From contig JBMOOH010000035.1 of assembly GCA_049323795.1 (NCBI GenBank), positions 36,930-100,929 of the forward strand: a DNA stretch of 64,000 nt. The letters run 5' to 3'. Below are positions 24,856 to 33,644 of the stretch, one piece after another (the stretch's first letter is position 1; each line of letters starts with the position of its first letter). Position numbers and translations under genes: made by a program. The notes below the pieces were generated by a model. It was not told the DNA's origin. It saw only the letters and a list, made by a program, of their open reading frames with translations, and searched no databases. The stretch comes from JAOADN01 sp049323795 (lineage in GTDB: Bacteria; Pseudomonadota; Alphaproteobacteria; Rhodobacterales; Rhodobacteraceae).

Positions 24856-26268
24856 TCACACCGTGTGCAGGTAGAGATCGTAGTCCACATCCGCGATCGT
24901 GCGCGCCACGCGCGCGTATTCCGCCGCCTTGATCGCGCAGAAGGTGCGGTGCATGTCGGCCCCGAGCGCGCCCTTCAGGAACTCCGACCGCGTCGCCGCC
25001 CGGATCGCCTCGTGCCAGTCGGTCGGCATCGCCGCCGCATCCTCGGCCTCATAGGCGTTGCCCGTGGTCTCGGGGCCGGGGTCCAGCCGCTCTTCCAGGC
25101 CCTTCCGCAGCGCCGCCAGAACCGTCGCGCCCACCAGATAGGGGTTCGCATCCACCCCCGCCGGGCGATGCTCGATCCGCCGCGCCGCCACCGGCCCCGC
25201 CGGTATGCGCAGGGCGACCGAGCGGTTGTTCACCCCCCAGGACAGGTTCACCGGCGCATAGGACTGGTTGGCGAAGCGCCGCCACGAATTCGCATGCGGC
25301 GCGAAGACGAGCATCGACTCCGCCATCGTCGCCCGCATGCCCCCGAGCGCATGCAGAAGCTCCGGCTGCCACTGCCCCTCGACCGGCTCGGCGAACACGT
25401 TCCGCCCCGCGCCGTCCATCAGCGAGACGTGGAAGTGCATGCCCGAGCCCGCATACTTCTCGATCGGCTTCGCCATGAAGCAGGCCGTCACGCCCATCGC
25501 GCGGGCCTGCGACCGCACGATCCGCTTCAGCCGCGCAAGGTCGTCCGCCGCCCGCATCACGTCGGTCCGGTAGTGCAGCGTCAGCTCGTACTGCCCCGGC
25601 GCGTATTCGGAAATCACCGTCTCGGCCCTGATGTCCGCCGCCGCCGCCGCCGCGTAGATGCGGCTGAAGAGGGGCTCCATCCCGTGCAGGTGATCGACCG
25701 AATAGACCTCGGTCCAGCCCGAAACCCGCCCGTCCAGAACCGCCGCTGCGGGCTTCACATAGCCCTGCTCGTCGCGCGCGTTCGACAGAAGGAAGAACTC
25801 GAGCTCGAAGGCCCCCGCCGGGTGCAGCCCCTTTTCGGCGAGCCGCGCGATCTGGCCCGAGAGCGCATGGCGCGGATCCGAGGTCATGGGCCGGCCGTCG
25901 AGGTGGTAGAGCGACAGGAATACCTCGGCCCGCGCCGGGCTCGTGCCCGCCAGCGGCTTCAGCGTCCCCGGCACCGGCCAGGCCCGCATGTCGCCGTCGC
26001 CCTGGTCCCAGATGAGGCCGGTCTCGTGCACGTCCTCGCCCACGATGTCGAGGCCGAGGATCGACACCGGCATGTGCCGCCCGTTCGTGTAGATCGACAC
26101 GAGTTCATGCCGCCGGACGATCTTGCCCCGCGCGATCCCGTTCGCGTCGAAAAGGACAAGGTCGATCGCCTCGACCTCGGGGTGGCGGGCGAGGAACTCC
26201 TCGGCCTCCCCGACGAGGGAGCCGGAGGGGCTGGCCGGGGAGGCAGCGGTCTTGAGGTGGTCTTTCAT
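24856..26268 (-). CDS. glutamine synthetase family protein (gamma-glutamyl-amine ligase-like, PuuA/GlnT group)
   Basis: 470-residue ATP-dependent ligase of the glutamine synthetase fold. Conserved blocks: FELEFFLL (Glu metal ligands), ISEYAPGQYELTLHY, the GSGMHFHVSL loop with the metal histidine, and the NRSVALRIPAG segment that corresponds to the NRSAxxRIP motif binding ATP and glutamate. The longer N-terminus and the lack of a clear tyrosine adenylylation segment favour the gamma-glutamylpolyamine/ethanolamine ligase group over GlnA. It is the most downstream of three leftward genes with a P5C-reductase-like enzyme and a class III aminotransferase, which fits amine or amino-acid catabolism. 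Substrate unresolved. Confidence 0.9.
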   Translation of the reverse strand: MKDHLKTAASPASPSGSLVGEAEEFLARHPEVEAIDLVLFDANGIARGKIVRRHELVSIYTNGRHMPVSILGLDIVGEDVHETGLIWDQGDGDMRAWPVPGTLKPLAGTSPARAEVFLSLYHLDGRPMTSDPRHALSGQIARLAEKGLHPAGAFELEFFLLSNARDEQGYVKPAAAVLDGRVSGWTEVYSVDHLHGMEPLFSRIYAAAAAADIRAETVISEYAPGQYELTLHYRTDVMRAADDLARLKRIVRSQARAMGVTACFMAKPIEKYAGSGMHFHVSLMDGAGRNVFAEPVEGQWQPELLHALGGMRATMAESMLVFAPHANSWRRFANQSYAPVNLSWGVNNRSVALRIPAGPVAARRIEHRPAGVDANPYLVGATVLAALRKGLEERLDPGPETTGNAYEAEDAAAMPTDWHEAIRAATRSEFLKGALGADMHRTFCAIKAAEYARVARTIADVDYDLYLHTV

Positions 26269-26419
26269 GGGTCCGGGCCGGGGGTAGTGATGCTTCGGTG
26301 ATCCGGGGGCTTCTAGCAGAGGGGCGATGCGGGCGGTAGGGTGAGCGATACCGCCCGATGCCTCTGACGTTCCCCTGCGCCCCGGCGGGGCCCGGGCCCC
26401 GATCAGACGGTCGCCTGAT

Positions 26420-27184
26420 CTATTGCCGGCCGCAGATCCGCCTCAGCACGCCCTCCAGCGCCCCCGCCAGCGCTTCGGCGCCGCCATGGCGGACGAATTC
26501 CGCAGCCGCCTGTTCGTTCAGGCCGCCTGCGGTGGAGTGTTCGGACCGCAGCTCGGACAACGAGCGGGGGCTCTTGCGCGCGACCCTTCCCAGATTGTCG
26601 AACAGCCCGGTGAGGTAAGCCCGTGCATCGCCGGGAGGCAGCCCATGCGCCTCGGCCCAGGCAGACGCCGTCTCCAGCACCTGGAAATAGCTGCCCATGA
26701 GGGCGCTCAACGCCGCGTAGAGGTCGAAGCTCGCCTGGTCCTCGACGGGAAGCGCGGTGCCGAGCGCATCGAACAGCCGCATTGCGGGCGGGTGCGGCGG
26801 GAAGACCGGGGTGACGTCGCGCCGCGCTTCGACGAAGGGCAGGGGGATCGCCCGGCAGACCTGCCGCGCCCCGGTCCATTCGGAGATGAGGCGCGCCGGC
26901 GTTGCGGCGATCAGGCTGACGACCTGTTGCTCGTGGCGTATCCGCAAGGGGCGCAGCACCGCCTCGGCCACCTGCGGGCGCACGGCGAGGACGACAGTCT
27001 CGGCCCCCTCGATCGCGGCCTCGTTGCTCTCGGCCACGGCGACCCCGGGGAGTGCGGCGAGGCTCCGCGCGATGTCCGCACTGCGCGGCGACAGCACGAC
27101 CGGCCAGTCCCGCGCGTCCGACGCCTTCAGGCCCCGCACGATCGCCGCGGTGATGGTTCCGGTTCCGATGAAGCCCAGCCGCAT
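26420..27184 (-). CDS. pyrroline-5-carboxylate reductase-like NAD(P)-binding protein
   Basis: 254-residue oxidoreductase of the ProC family. The N-terminal Rossmann motif RLGFIGTGTITAAIVRGL starts at residue 2. VVLAVRPQ and the C-terminal dimerisation segment ending SPRSLSELRSEHSTAGGLNEQA match the ProC signature (P-G-G-T-T replaced here by HSTAGG). ATG at 27184 immediately precedes the first strand. Sequence is divergent from housekeeping ProC, so it may reduce a different imine. Lies between aminotransferase and glutamine-synthetase-like genes on the same strand with 150-250 bp gaps, so co-transcription is possible but not certain. Confidence 0.85.
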   Translation of the reverse strand: MRLGFIGTGTITAAIVRGLKASDARDWPVVLSPRSADIARSLAALPGVAVAESNEAAIEGAETVVLAVRPQVAEAVLRPLRIRHEQQVVSLIAATPARLISEWTGARQVCRAIPLPFVEARRDVTPVFPPHPPAMRLFDALGTALPVEDQASFDLYAALSALMGSYFQVLETASAWAEAHGLPPGDARAYLTGLFDNLGRVARKSPRSLSELRSEHSTAGGLNEQAAAEFVRHGGAEALAGALEGVLRRICGRQ

Positions 27185-27432
27185 GCGTCCGCTCCCCTGG
27201 TCTGTCCCAAGACTAGGCGGGGGCGGCGGAAGCGGCAATCGTGTCCGCTTCCGCGGCGGCAAGCGGGGCGGCGACACCGCGCTTTCAGGTACCCTTTCCG
27301 GACCTGGTCACTGCCCGGTGGGCATCGCCGTGTCCGGACGGGTGCCATAGGCATGCCCTGCGCAGGCCGCAGGGATGCCGGCACCTGCCGAACGCCGCGA
27401 AAGAAACCAGTTGCCCGGGCGGTCGCAAGCCG

Positions 27433-28806
27433 TCACCCCGCCCCGAAGAGCTCCCCCGCCACCTCGCGGAACGCCGCCGCCAGCCGGTCGATCTGGGCGT
27501 CCGTGGTGACGGGCGAGACGAGCATCATGTTGTGGAAGGGCGCGATCAGGACGCCCCGGTTCACGAGCCCCGCATGGATCGCGGCTTCCAGTTCCGGCGC
27601 ATGGGCCAGTTCCGCCTCGGCCCCGTTCCTGAGCGGCGTCGGCCAGCAGATGAACTCGACCCGCGCGCCGACGCGGACGACGTGCCAGGGGGCCTTCAGG
27701 TCCGCGATGGCGCGGGCGAGCCCGCTTTCGAGCCGCGCGGCGCCGGCCTCCATCCGGGCGTGGTTTTCGGGGGTCATGACCTCGGACAAGGTCGCCTTCA
27801 GGCAGGCGAACTGCATCGGATTGGCGGACAGCGTCGTCCCCATCCCCGTCCGGCCCGCAAGGCGCCTGTCGTTGACTTCCTTCAGTCTTTCCTCGACCGC
27901 CCGGGTCATCCCCCAGACCGCCGCGGGCATCCCGCCCGCCACGCACTTGCCCACCACGAACATGTCGGGGTCGAGCCCGTGTACCCGGGTATAGCCCCCG
28001 AGCCCCGAGGACTGGGTATGCGTCTCGTCGATGACGAGGAGCGCGCCGTGGCGGGTGCAGAGGTCGCGCAAGGCTTCGTGGAAGCCGGGGGCGGGAAGGA
28101 CCATGCAGGAATTGGTCATCACCGGCTCGGTCAGCACCGCCGCGACCGTGCCCGTCGCGAGCGCCGCCCCGATCGCGGGCAGGTCGTTGAACTCGACGCA
28201 GGTTGCCGCCTCCGCCGCATCGAAGGGCGCGCCGAGGAGGCCGGGCTGCGCGGCGGTCCGGCCGTTCTCCAGCGTCACCATCGTCTCGTCCACGGACCCG
28301 TGGTAGGCGCCCCGGAAGACCAGCACCTTGCCGCGCCCCGTCACCGCCCGCGCGACCCGCAGGGCATAGCGGTTGGCATCCGTCGCGGTGGTCGCGATCT
28401 GCCAGAGGAAGGGTCCGAACCGGTCGGTCAGGAGGCGGCCGGCCGCAAGCGCGGTCTCGGTCGGAAGCATGTAGGTCAGGCCGCGGCCGGCCTGCTCGCG
28501 GATCGCGGCGGCGACGGGGGCGGGGGAATGGCCGTACATGCTCCCGGTGTCGCCGAGGCAGAAATCGTCGAGGGTGTGGCCGTCGGCGTCGGTGATTCTC
28601 GCCCCCTCGGCCTTCGCGACCAGCATCGGGAAGGGCTGGGGCCAGTCCTTCATCCAGTGCAGCGGCACGCCGTCGAGGAAATGGGCCGCGCCGGCCTCGA
28701 GGGCGGCCCTTGTCCGGGGCCGGGCGGCGGCGTAGGCGGCGGCTTCACGGGTCCGGAAGGCGGCGATGCGGGCGGCGGGGACGCCGGCGATGAGGGTCTC
28801 GGTCAT
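27433..28806 (-). CDS. class III aminotransferase (glutamate-1-semialdehyde aminomutase-like)
   Basis: 457-residue PLP enzyme. Signature features: DFCLGDTGSMYGHSPAPV near the N-terminus, GAYHGSVDETM (cofactor phosphate site), VIDETHTQSSGLGGY with the Asp that binds the pyridine nitrogen, and the Schiff-base lysine in VVGKCVAGGMPAAVWG. The family transfers an amino group from an amino acid or omega-amine. The HTQ segment replaces the usual DEVMTG-type text and is seen in a subgroup annotated only as aspartate aminotransferase family. First of three leftward genes of likely amine metabolism. Confidence 0.92.
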   Translation of the reverse strand: MTETLIAGVPAARIAAFRTREAAAYAAARPRTRAALEAGAAHFLDGVPLHWMKDWPQPFPMLVAKAEGARITDADGHTLDDFCLGDTGSMYGHSPAPVAAAIREQAGRGLTYMLPTETALAAGRLLTDRFGPFLWQIATTATDANRYALRVARAVTGRGKVLVFRGAYHGSVDETMVTLENGRTAAQPGLLGAPFDAAEAATCVEFNDLPAIGAALATGTVAAVLTEPVMTNSCMVLPAPGFHEALRDLCTRHGALLVIDETHTQSSGLGGYTRVHGLDPDMFVVGKCVAGGMPAAVWGMTRAVEERLKEVNDRRLAGRTGMGTTLSANPMQFACLKATLSEVMTPENHARMEAGAARLESGLARAIADLKAPWHVVRVGARVEFICWPTPLRNGAEAELAHAPELEAAIHAGLVNRGVLIAPFHNMMLVSPVTTDAQIDRLAAAFREVAGELFGAG

Positions 28807-29046
28807 GATGGGACCCCGGATAGCGCGGCGGGCAGGGAGGGGTCAACGGGGGCGTCGGCGGGCGTCCCGGCTGGGACGGGGAAGGTATCCCACGCGTGGA
28901 GCAAGTTAACGGACGTGTAATCGCAAGGGGTTAGCGGCGCGCGTTTACCGAAAATTCAGGATCGGACGGGTGCGCGCCTTCACCTCCGGAGGGGGGCAGG
29001 GGGCACGCGTTCCACGGGAGTGCGGAGCCTTGGAAGGGCTGCCGAT

Positions 29047-29084
29047 CCCCACCCTGACCCTCCCCCGCGCTTCGGGGGAGAGGA
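29047..29084. repeat. REP-like GC-rich palindrome
   Basis: Copy of the dispersed element with the CCCCACCCTGACCCTCCCCC half and a cgcgcttcg loop followed by the mirrored GGGGGAGAGG. Same family as 8023-8057, 17412-17456 and 32003-32042. Confidence 0.85.
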
Positions 29085-29126
29085 GGCGCGGGGGGGGGGT
29101 GATGTCACCTGGCGGGGGCCGGAACA

Positions 29127-29148
29127 GGATGGGTGCGAGCACCCATCC
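29127..29148 (-). terminator. perfect 10-bp stem hairpin after the DJ-1-type gene
   Basis: ggatgggtgc pairs with gcacccatcc across a two-base loop. It lies 48 bp downstream of the leftward stop at 29196. There is no T-run, so it may act as a Rho-assisted terminator or 3'-end protector. Confidence 0.5.
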
Positions 29149-29195
29149 CATACCCTCCGGGCCGGAGTTCCTTGAGGGCCCCAGTCTTGCCGCCC

Positions 29196-29933
29196 CTACC
29201 GCCCCAGCGCTGCGATCACCAGTTCGGCCGCCGCCGTGCCGGAATACTGCTGCTGGCCGGTGACGAGGTTCCCGTCGCGCAGGGCGAAGGGCTTGAAGCG
29301 GGACTGGACGGTGAAGTTGGTGCCGGGGATCTTCCGCGCCTCCTCCTCGATGCGGAAGGGCTGGATGCGGCGGCCGACGAAGCTGTCGGCGAAATCCTCT
29401 TCGCTGTCGGCAAAGCCCGTCCAGGTCAGGCCGTCGACGAGGAGCTTGCCGTCCGGTTTGCGCACTTTGAGGAGGATGCAGGTACCGTGGCAGATGGCCG
29501 CGACGATCTTGCCCATCGACCAGAACCGGGCGACGACGGCCTGGAAATCGGCATCGTCGATCATCGTGACCATCGGGCCCTGCCCGCCGGCGACGAAGAC
29601 CGCGTCGAACCCGGCCGGGTCGAAGGAGGCGGCGGGCTTCGTGCCGGTCAGCAGCGCGGCATGGGCAGGGGATTTCTTGAAGCCGAGCGACAGGATGTCA
29701 TGGGCGGAATAGCCGCTCGCATCCTCGGGGTCGGAATAGCCGTCGCCCTGCAGGTCGCCGCCCCCGGGCGAGGCGATGGTCACCTCGTAGCCGGCTTCGG
29801 TGAAGGCCCACCAGGGGTGCACGACCTCGGACCACCAGAATCCCACGGGCCAGCCGGTCGTGGGCGAGGTCGCGGGGTTCGCGGCGACCATCAGGATCTT
29901 CTTGGGACGATGGATGTCGATGGCGGCGGTCAT
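29196..29933 (-). CDS. type 1 glutamine amidotransferase-like (DJ-1/PfpI, Hsp31 group) protein
   Basis: 245-residue cytoplasmic protein of the DJ-1/PfpI superfamily; members act as glyoxalase III, deglycase or chaperone. The nucleophile elbow AAICHGTCILL carries the conserved Cys, and the GGQGPMVTMIDD loop supplies the usual acidic/backbone elements. DPAGFDAVFVAGG precedes it. WWSEVVHPWWAFTEAGYEVTIASPGG (parts: VVHPWWAF, VTIASPGG) is typical of the Hsp31-like subgroup. Third gene of a leftward set with a GFA-domain remnant and an NADP-dependent oxidoreductase, next to a divergent LysR gene; likely an electrophile or aldehyde stress operon. Confidence 0.9.
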   Translation of the reverse strand: MTAAIDIHRPKKILMVAANPATSPTTGWPVGFWWSEVVHPWWAFTEAGYEVTIASPGGGDLQGDGYSDPEDASGYSAHDILSLGFKKSPAHAALLTGTKPAASFDPAGFDAVFVAGGQGPMVTMIDDADFQAVVARFWSMGKIVAAICHGTCILLKVRKPDGKLLVDGLTWTGFADSEEDFADSFVGRRIQPFRIEEEARKIPGTNFTVQSRFKPFALRDGNLVTGQQQYSGTAAAELVIAALGR

Positions 29934-30010
29934 GGGCGGGTCCTTTCGGCAATGGCGGGATGAGGTCCCGGCCTGCGCCGGGACGCGAGTGGAAGATGCG
30001 AGTGTGTCGG

Positions 30011-30386
30011 TCAGGCGGTGGGGTGCAGGTCAGACCAGTCGCCCTTCGAGCCTTCCCAGAGGTTGCGGATGATGTGCTTGCCGGTCGCCCCGTCGATGAC
30101 GCCCGCCGAGACCATCAGCCGGTCGGACCCGAGGTTGTCCTTGAAGAGGCGCGAGCCGCAGGGGGTGCAGAAGCCGCGCCGCGCCTTCTCGGAGGAGGCG
30201 TACCAGTGGAGCGTGGCGTTCCGTTCGATGCGCACCGCGTCGCGCGGGGCGGCGAGCTTGGCGTTGCAGGTGCCGTGCATCTTGCGGCAATCGCTGCAGT
30301 GGCAGGCGACGACGCCCGCGCTGCTCTCTGGAATCGTGAAGGCGACGGACCCGCAGTGGGCCGGAGCCGTGGAGCGTTGCGGTCAT
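30011..30386 (-). pseudogene. GFA-domain (glutathione-dependent formaldehyde-activating enzyme-like) protein, 1-base frameshift
   Basis: The expected ATG at 30386 overlaps the upstream stop (ATGA) and begins MTATLHGSG. It is out of frame by one base with the rest of the domain. The downstream frame gives CGSVAFTIPESSAGVV, then the zinc site CHCSDCRKMHG, WYASSEKARRGFCTPCG and LWEGSKGDWSDLH. The coding distance from 30386 to the stop is 376 bases, i.e. one too many, with the extra base probably in the run of C near 30355-30360. A restart at the Met at 30280 would give an 89-residue product lacking the first zinc cysteines. Either a recent loss of function or a sequencing error. Confidence 0.8.
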
Positions 30387-31006
30387 GGGGTTGGTCCCCT
30401 GGTGACGGCGGCGAAGGCCCAGTCGCGGCCCTTGCCCCGGAAGATCGCCTGGTTGATCCAGACCATCGCGAAGGGTTCGAGGTAGCGGGCCTGAACGATG
30501 CCGCCCGCGTCGAGCGGGTCGAAGCCGATGTCCTGCAGCAGGGTGGCGACGGTGGCCTTGGCCCGGTCATCCTCGCCCGCCATCAGCATCGCGGGTGGGT
30601 GGGGCAGGGCGCGGGCGCTGTCCATGACCTCGGCCCCCACGGTGTTCAGGGTCTTGACCACACGCGCCTTCGGCAGCCAGCCCGCGACGATCTCTCCGCC
30701 CGAGGTCGTGTGCCCGATGGTCAGGCCGAGGCCCTGCGGCGTGGGGCCGAGCGGGTTCATGCAATCGATGACGATCTTGCCCTGAAGGTCTCCGAGTGCC
30801 CGGATCGCCGGTTCGGCGGCGGACCACGGCAGGGCGAGGATCACAACATCGGCTCGTGCCGCGGCCCCGGGCGGCGTCGTTTCGCCCAGACCGTCGGCGC
30901 GGGCCTGCGGGTGGCGGCTGCCGAGCGTGACGCTGTGGCCCGCCCTGGCGAAGGCGCGGGCCAGCGCCTCGCCCACGTTGCCGGTGCCGATGATGCCGAT
31001 ATGCAT
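30383..31006 (-). CDS. NADPH-dependent F420 reductase-like oxidoreductase
   Basis: 207-residue Rossmann protein of the NADP-oxidoreductase, coenzyme F420-dependent family; in bacteria without F420 these are usually uncharacterised NAD(P)-binding dehydrogenases. The dinucleotide motif HIGIIGTGNVGEALARAF begins at residue 2. The NADP-type GSRHPQ follows the second strand, with VVILALPWSA and KIVIDCMNP after it. First gene of a three-gene leftward operon; overlaps the GFA gene by four bases. Transcribed divergently from a LysR regulator 70 bp away that probably controls it. Confidence 0.86.
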   Translation of the reverse strand: MHIGIIGTGNVGEALARAFARAGHSVTLGSRHPQARADGLGETTPPGAAARADVVILALPWSAAEPAIRALGDLQGKIVIDCMNPLGPTPQGLGLTIGHTTSGGEIVAGWLPKARVVKTLNTVGAEVMDSARALPHPPAMLMAGEDDRAKATVATLLQDIGFDPLDAGGIVQARYLEPFAMVWINQAIFRGKGRDWAFAAVTRGPTP

Positions 31007-31076
31007 GGGGCCGTCCTTGCTGTGCGGTGCCCCCGTGATATTGACGGACCGACTGCAATGGTAATGAATTCGGTGC

Positions 31077-32015
31077 ATGACCGAGTTAAGAAACACGAAA
31101 CTGCGGGCGCTGGACCTGACGCTGCTGCTGGTCTTCCTCGGCCTCTTGCGGCACGGCAAGGCGGCGCGGGTGGCCGAGGACATGGGCCTGACCCAGCCCG
31201 CGATCAGCCATGCCCTGAAGCGGCTGCGCGCGGTCTTCGGCGACCCCCTGTTCCTGCGGCGGCCGCAGGGAATGGAGCCCACGTCCGTCGCGCTGGCCTT
31301 GCAGCCGCAGGTGGCGGCGGCGGTCGAGGCGCTGCGGGGGGCGGTCGCGGGGGCGGCGCCCTTCGTGCCGGGCGAGGCGACAGGCGAAGTCAGGATATCG
31401 GCCTGGGATTCGGCACAAGGACTGATCGCACCGGGACTGGTGCGGCTGTTTGCGGCCAGGGCGCCGGGGCTGCGGCTGGTGTTCCGGATGCTCGACCGCG
31501 AGGCGGCGGCCGAGGCGCTGGCGTCGGGCGCGGTCGATCTCGCGGTGGGGTATTTCCCGAAGCCCCTGCCGCAGGGGATCGCCGTGCCGCTGTATTCCGA
31601 GGGCTATGCCGTCGTCGGGCGGCCCGAAGTGCTGGCGGGGCCGCTGACGCTGGAGCGGTATCTGGAGCTGCCGCACCTCTTGGTGTCGCCGCGCGGGGAC
31701 ACGACCGGCATCGTGGACACGACGCTGGCCGCGATGGGGCGGGAGCGGCGGGTGGTGGCGGCGATCCCGCAGTTCCTGCCGGCCCTTGCGACGGCGGCCG
31801 AGACGGGGGCGATCGCGACGATCCCCGCGCGGACGGCGCGGCGGTTCGCGGGGGTGATGGGACTGAGGGTGGCGGAGCCGCCGCTTCCGCTCCGGTCGTT
31901 CCGGGTGTCGGCGGTGCGGCACGCGCGAAACGAACGGGACGGGCGCTTGGTGTGGGTGCTGGAGGGGATGCGGGGGGTTGTGGGGGCCACGGGTGCGGAG
32001 AAGCCCCCACCCTGA
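31077..32015 (+). CDS. LysR-family transcriptional regulator
   Basis: 312 residues. The HTH spans LRALDLTLLLVFLGLLRHG to GLTQPAISHALKRLRAVFGDPLFLRR (core LTQPAISHALKRL). A LysR substrate-binding domain follows from about residue 95. The last residues, GATGAEKPPP, are encoded by the start of a REP-like palindrome (32003-32042), which supplies the stop codon, so the natural C-terminus may have been altered by it. Divergent from the NADP-oxidoreductase/GFA/DJ-1 operon with a 70-bp shared control region, which is the most likely target. Confidence 0.92.
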   Translation: MTELRNTKLRALDLTLLLVFLGLLRHGKAARVAEDMGLTQPAISHALKRLRAVFGDPLFLRRPQGMEPTSVALALQPQVAAAVEALRGAVAGAAPFVPGEATGEVRISAWDSAQGLIAPGLVRLFAARAPGLRLVFRMLDREAAAEALASGAVDLAVGYFPKPLPQGIAVPLYSEGYAVVGRPEVLAGPLTLERYLELPHLLVSPRGDTTGIVDTTLAAMGRERRVVAAIPQFLPALATAAETGAIATIPARTARRFAGVMGLRVAEPPLPLRSFRVSAVRHARNERDGRLVWVLEGMRGVVGATGAEKPPP

Positions 32016-32042
32016 CCCTGCCCCGGCGGGGGAGGGGAGGGC
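32003..32042. repeat. REP-like GC-rich palindrome overlapping the end of a LysR gene
   Basis: gcccccaccctgaccctg followed by ccccggcgggggagggg. The TGA inside ccctgaccc is the stop codon of the LysR gene. It also lies at the 3' end of the convergent choline-sulfatase gene, so it may terminate both transcripts. Confidence 0.85.
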
Positions 32043-32055
32043 ATGAATGGGCGAG

Positions 32056-33558
32056 TTACTCCCCCCGCGGGAAGCGCTTGCTCTCTTCCAGCACGTTCAG
32101 GTCCATGTGGTTGCGCATGTAGCGTTCCGAGGCGTCGCGGAGCGGCTGGTAGTCCCAGGGAAAGTAGGCGCCGTTCCGGAGCGCTTCGTAGACGACCCAG
32201 CGGCGGGCCTGGCTGGCGCGGACCTCGGCGTCGTAGGCGGCCAGGTCCCAGCGGGCATCGGCGAGGGCGCGGAGGCAGGCGAGGGTGGGGGCGTGGGCCG
32301 GGTCGGGGGCGAGGTTCCTGCGTTCCTGCGGGTCGGTGGACAGGTCGAAGAGCAGGTCGGGATCGGCGGTGCAGCGGATGTATTTCCAGCGGCCGTCGCG
32401 CAGGGCGGCCATCGGGGTGATCGTGCCTTCGGCGGCGTATTCCATCGGCACCGGGCCGCGGTCCGCGCCGCCCGCGACGGGGACGAGCGAGGTGCCGTCG
32501 GTCCAGGGCATCACCTCGGCCAGCGAGACTCCGGCGAGGTCGGCGAGGGTGGGGGTCAGGTCGATGGTCGTGACGGGGGTGTCGATGCGGGCCGGGACGA
32601 GGCCCGGGGCCGCGATCATCAGGGGGACGCGGGCGGAGCCTTCGAAGAAGCTCATCTTGAACCACAGTCCCCGCTCGCCCAGCATGTCGCCGTGGTCCGA
32701 GACGAAGACGATGACCGCCTCCTGCCGCGTGTCATCGAGGACCTGGAGGATCTCGCCGATCTTGTCGTCGATATAGCTGATGTTGCTGAAATATCCGCGA
32801 CGGGCACGGGCAATCCGTCCGGGAGACAGGTCGAACTTCCGCCAGTCGCAGGCGTCCATCAGGCGCCTCGAGTGCGGGTCCTGATCCGCATAGGGGATCG
32901 CCTCGGGCGCGGCGAGCCGATCGCAGGTCCCGTAGAGATCCCAGTACTTCCGCCGGGCGACGTAGGGATCGTGCGGGTGGGTGAAGCTGACGGTCAGGCA
33001 CCACGGGCGCGGGTCGGCGCCGCGGCTCAGGTCGTAGAGCTTCTGCACCGCCTGGAAGGCCACGTCGTCGTCGTATTCGTACTGGTTGGTGATCTCGGCC
33101 ACGCCCGCGCCGGTGACCGAGCCGAGGTTGTGATACCACCAGTCGATGCGCTCGCCGGGCTTCCTGTAGTCGGGCGTCCAGCCGAAGTCGGCGGGGTAGA
33201 TGTCGGTCGTGAGCCGTTCCTCGAAGCCGTGGAGTTGGTCGGGGCCGACGAAGTGCATCTTTCCGGAAAGGCTGGTGCGGTAGCCCGCGCGGCGGAGGTG
33301 GTGGGCGTAGGTGGGGATGTCGGACGCGAACTCGGCGGCGTTGTCGTAGACGCGGGTGCGGCGGGGAAGCTGGCCGGACATGAAGCTCGCCCGCGCCGGC
33401 GCGCAGAGGGGCGAGCCGGTATAGGCATTCGCGAAGCGCACCGACCGCGCGGCGAGGGCCTTCAGGTTCGGGGTGTGGAGGAAGTCCGCCGGCCCGTCGG
33501 GGAACAGCGTCCCGTTCAGCTGGTCCACCATCAGGATCAGGATGTTCGGTTTCGTCAT
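32056..33558 (-). CDS. betC: choline-sulfatase
   Basis: 500-residue type I sulfatase that hydrolyses choline-O-sulfate to choline and sulfate; cytoplasmic, no signal peptide. The formylglycine motif C-x-P-x-R appears as LCAPARASFMSG near residue 70. Choline-sulfatase-specific text is clear: KMHFVGPDQLHGFEERLTTD, DIYPADFGWTPDY, VSFTHPHDPY, and the C-terminal tail RYMRNHMDLNVLEESKRFPRG, which is diagnostic for BetC rather than generic sulfatases. Metal ligands DQ at VDQLNG and DH at FVSDHGDMLGERGLW. Start at 33558 precedes the first strand NILILMVDQ. No choline oxidation genes (betA/betB) are nearby; neighbours are a CocE/NonD hydrolase and a peptide-type ABC transporter, so uptake of choline sulfate must be encoded elsewhere or by that transporter. 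Confidence 0.92.
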   Translation of the reverse strand: MTKPNILILMVDQLNGTLFPDGPADFLHTPNLKALAARSVRFANAYTGSPLCAPARASFMSGQLPRRTRVYDNAAEFASDIPTYAHHLRRAGYRTSLSGKMHFVGPDQLHGFEERLTTDIYPADFGWTPDYRKPGERIDWWYHNLGSVTGAGVAEITNQYEYDDDVAFQAVQKLYDLSRGADPRPWCLTVSFTHPHDPYVARRKYWDLYGTCDRLAAPEAIPYADQDPHSRRLMDACDWRKFDLSPGRIARARRGYFSNISYIDDKIGEILQVLDDTRQEAVIVFVSDHGDMLGERGLWFKMSFFEGSARVPLMIAAPGLVPARIDTPVTTIDLTPTLADLAGVSLAEVMPWTDGTSLVPVAGGADRGPVPMEYAAEGTITPMAALRDGRWKYIRCTADPDLLFDLSTDPQERRNLAPDPAHAPTLACLRALADARWDLAAYDAEVRASQARRWVVYEALRNGAYFPWDYQPLRDASERYMRNHMDLNVLEESKRFPRGE

Positions 33559-33587
33559 TCTGCGACCTCGGTGCGGCGGAAACGGTG

Positions 33588-33625
33588 GAGCCTCCGGCGG
33601 GGATATTTGCGCCAAGATGAAGCCG
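33588..33625. repeat. dispersed GC-rich intergenic motif
   Basis: gagcctccggcggggatatt followed by tgcgccaagatgaagc. Closely similar to text at about 24627 and, in the CCCCCGGGATAC form, at 41715-41745. Such motifs recur between genes in this group of bacteria; here it lies between divergent genes. Confidence 0.7.
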
Positions 33626-33644
33626 CAAGTGCGCGGAGGCTTTC

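Larger units (their letters stand above)
28807..29195. other. intergenic region with REP-like palindrome and a strong hairpin
   Basis: 389 bp. It contains a REP-like palindrome ccccaccctgaccctccccc then cgcgcttcgggggagagg (29047-29084) and a perfect hairpin ggatgggtgc-ga-gcacccatcc (29127-29148) lying just beyond the stop of the DJ-1-type gene, so it is a likely terminator for that leftward transcript. The part near 28880-28970 is less GC-rich and may hold the aminotransferase promoter. No gene recognised. Confidence 0.65.

Noticed and set aside
30011..30280. Intact 89-residue GFA protein
   Set aside because: It would lack the first zinc cysteines; the operon overlap and residual upstream homology show a frameshifted longer gene instead.
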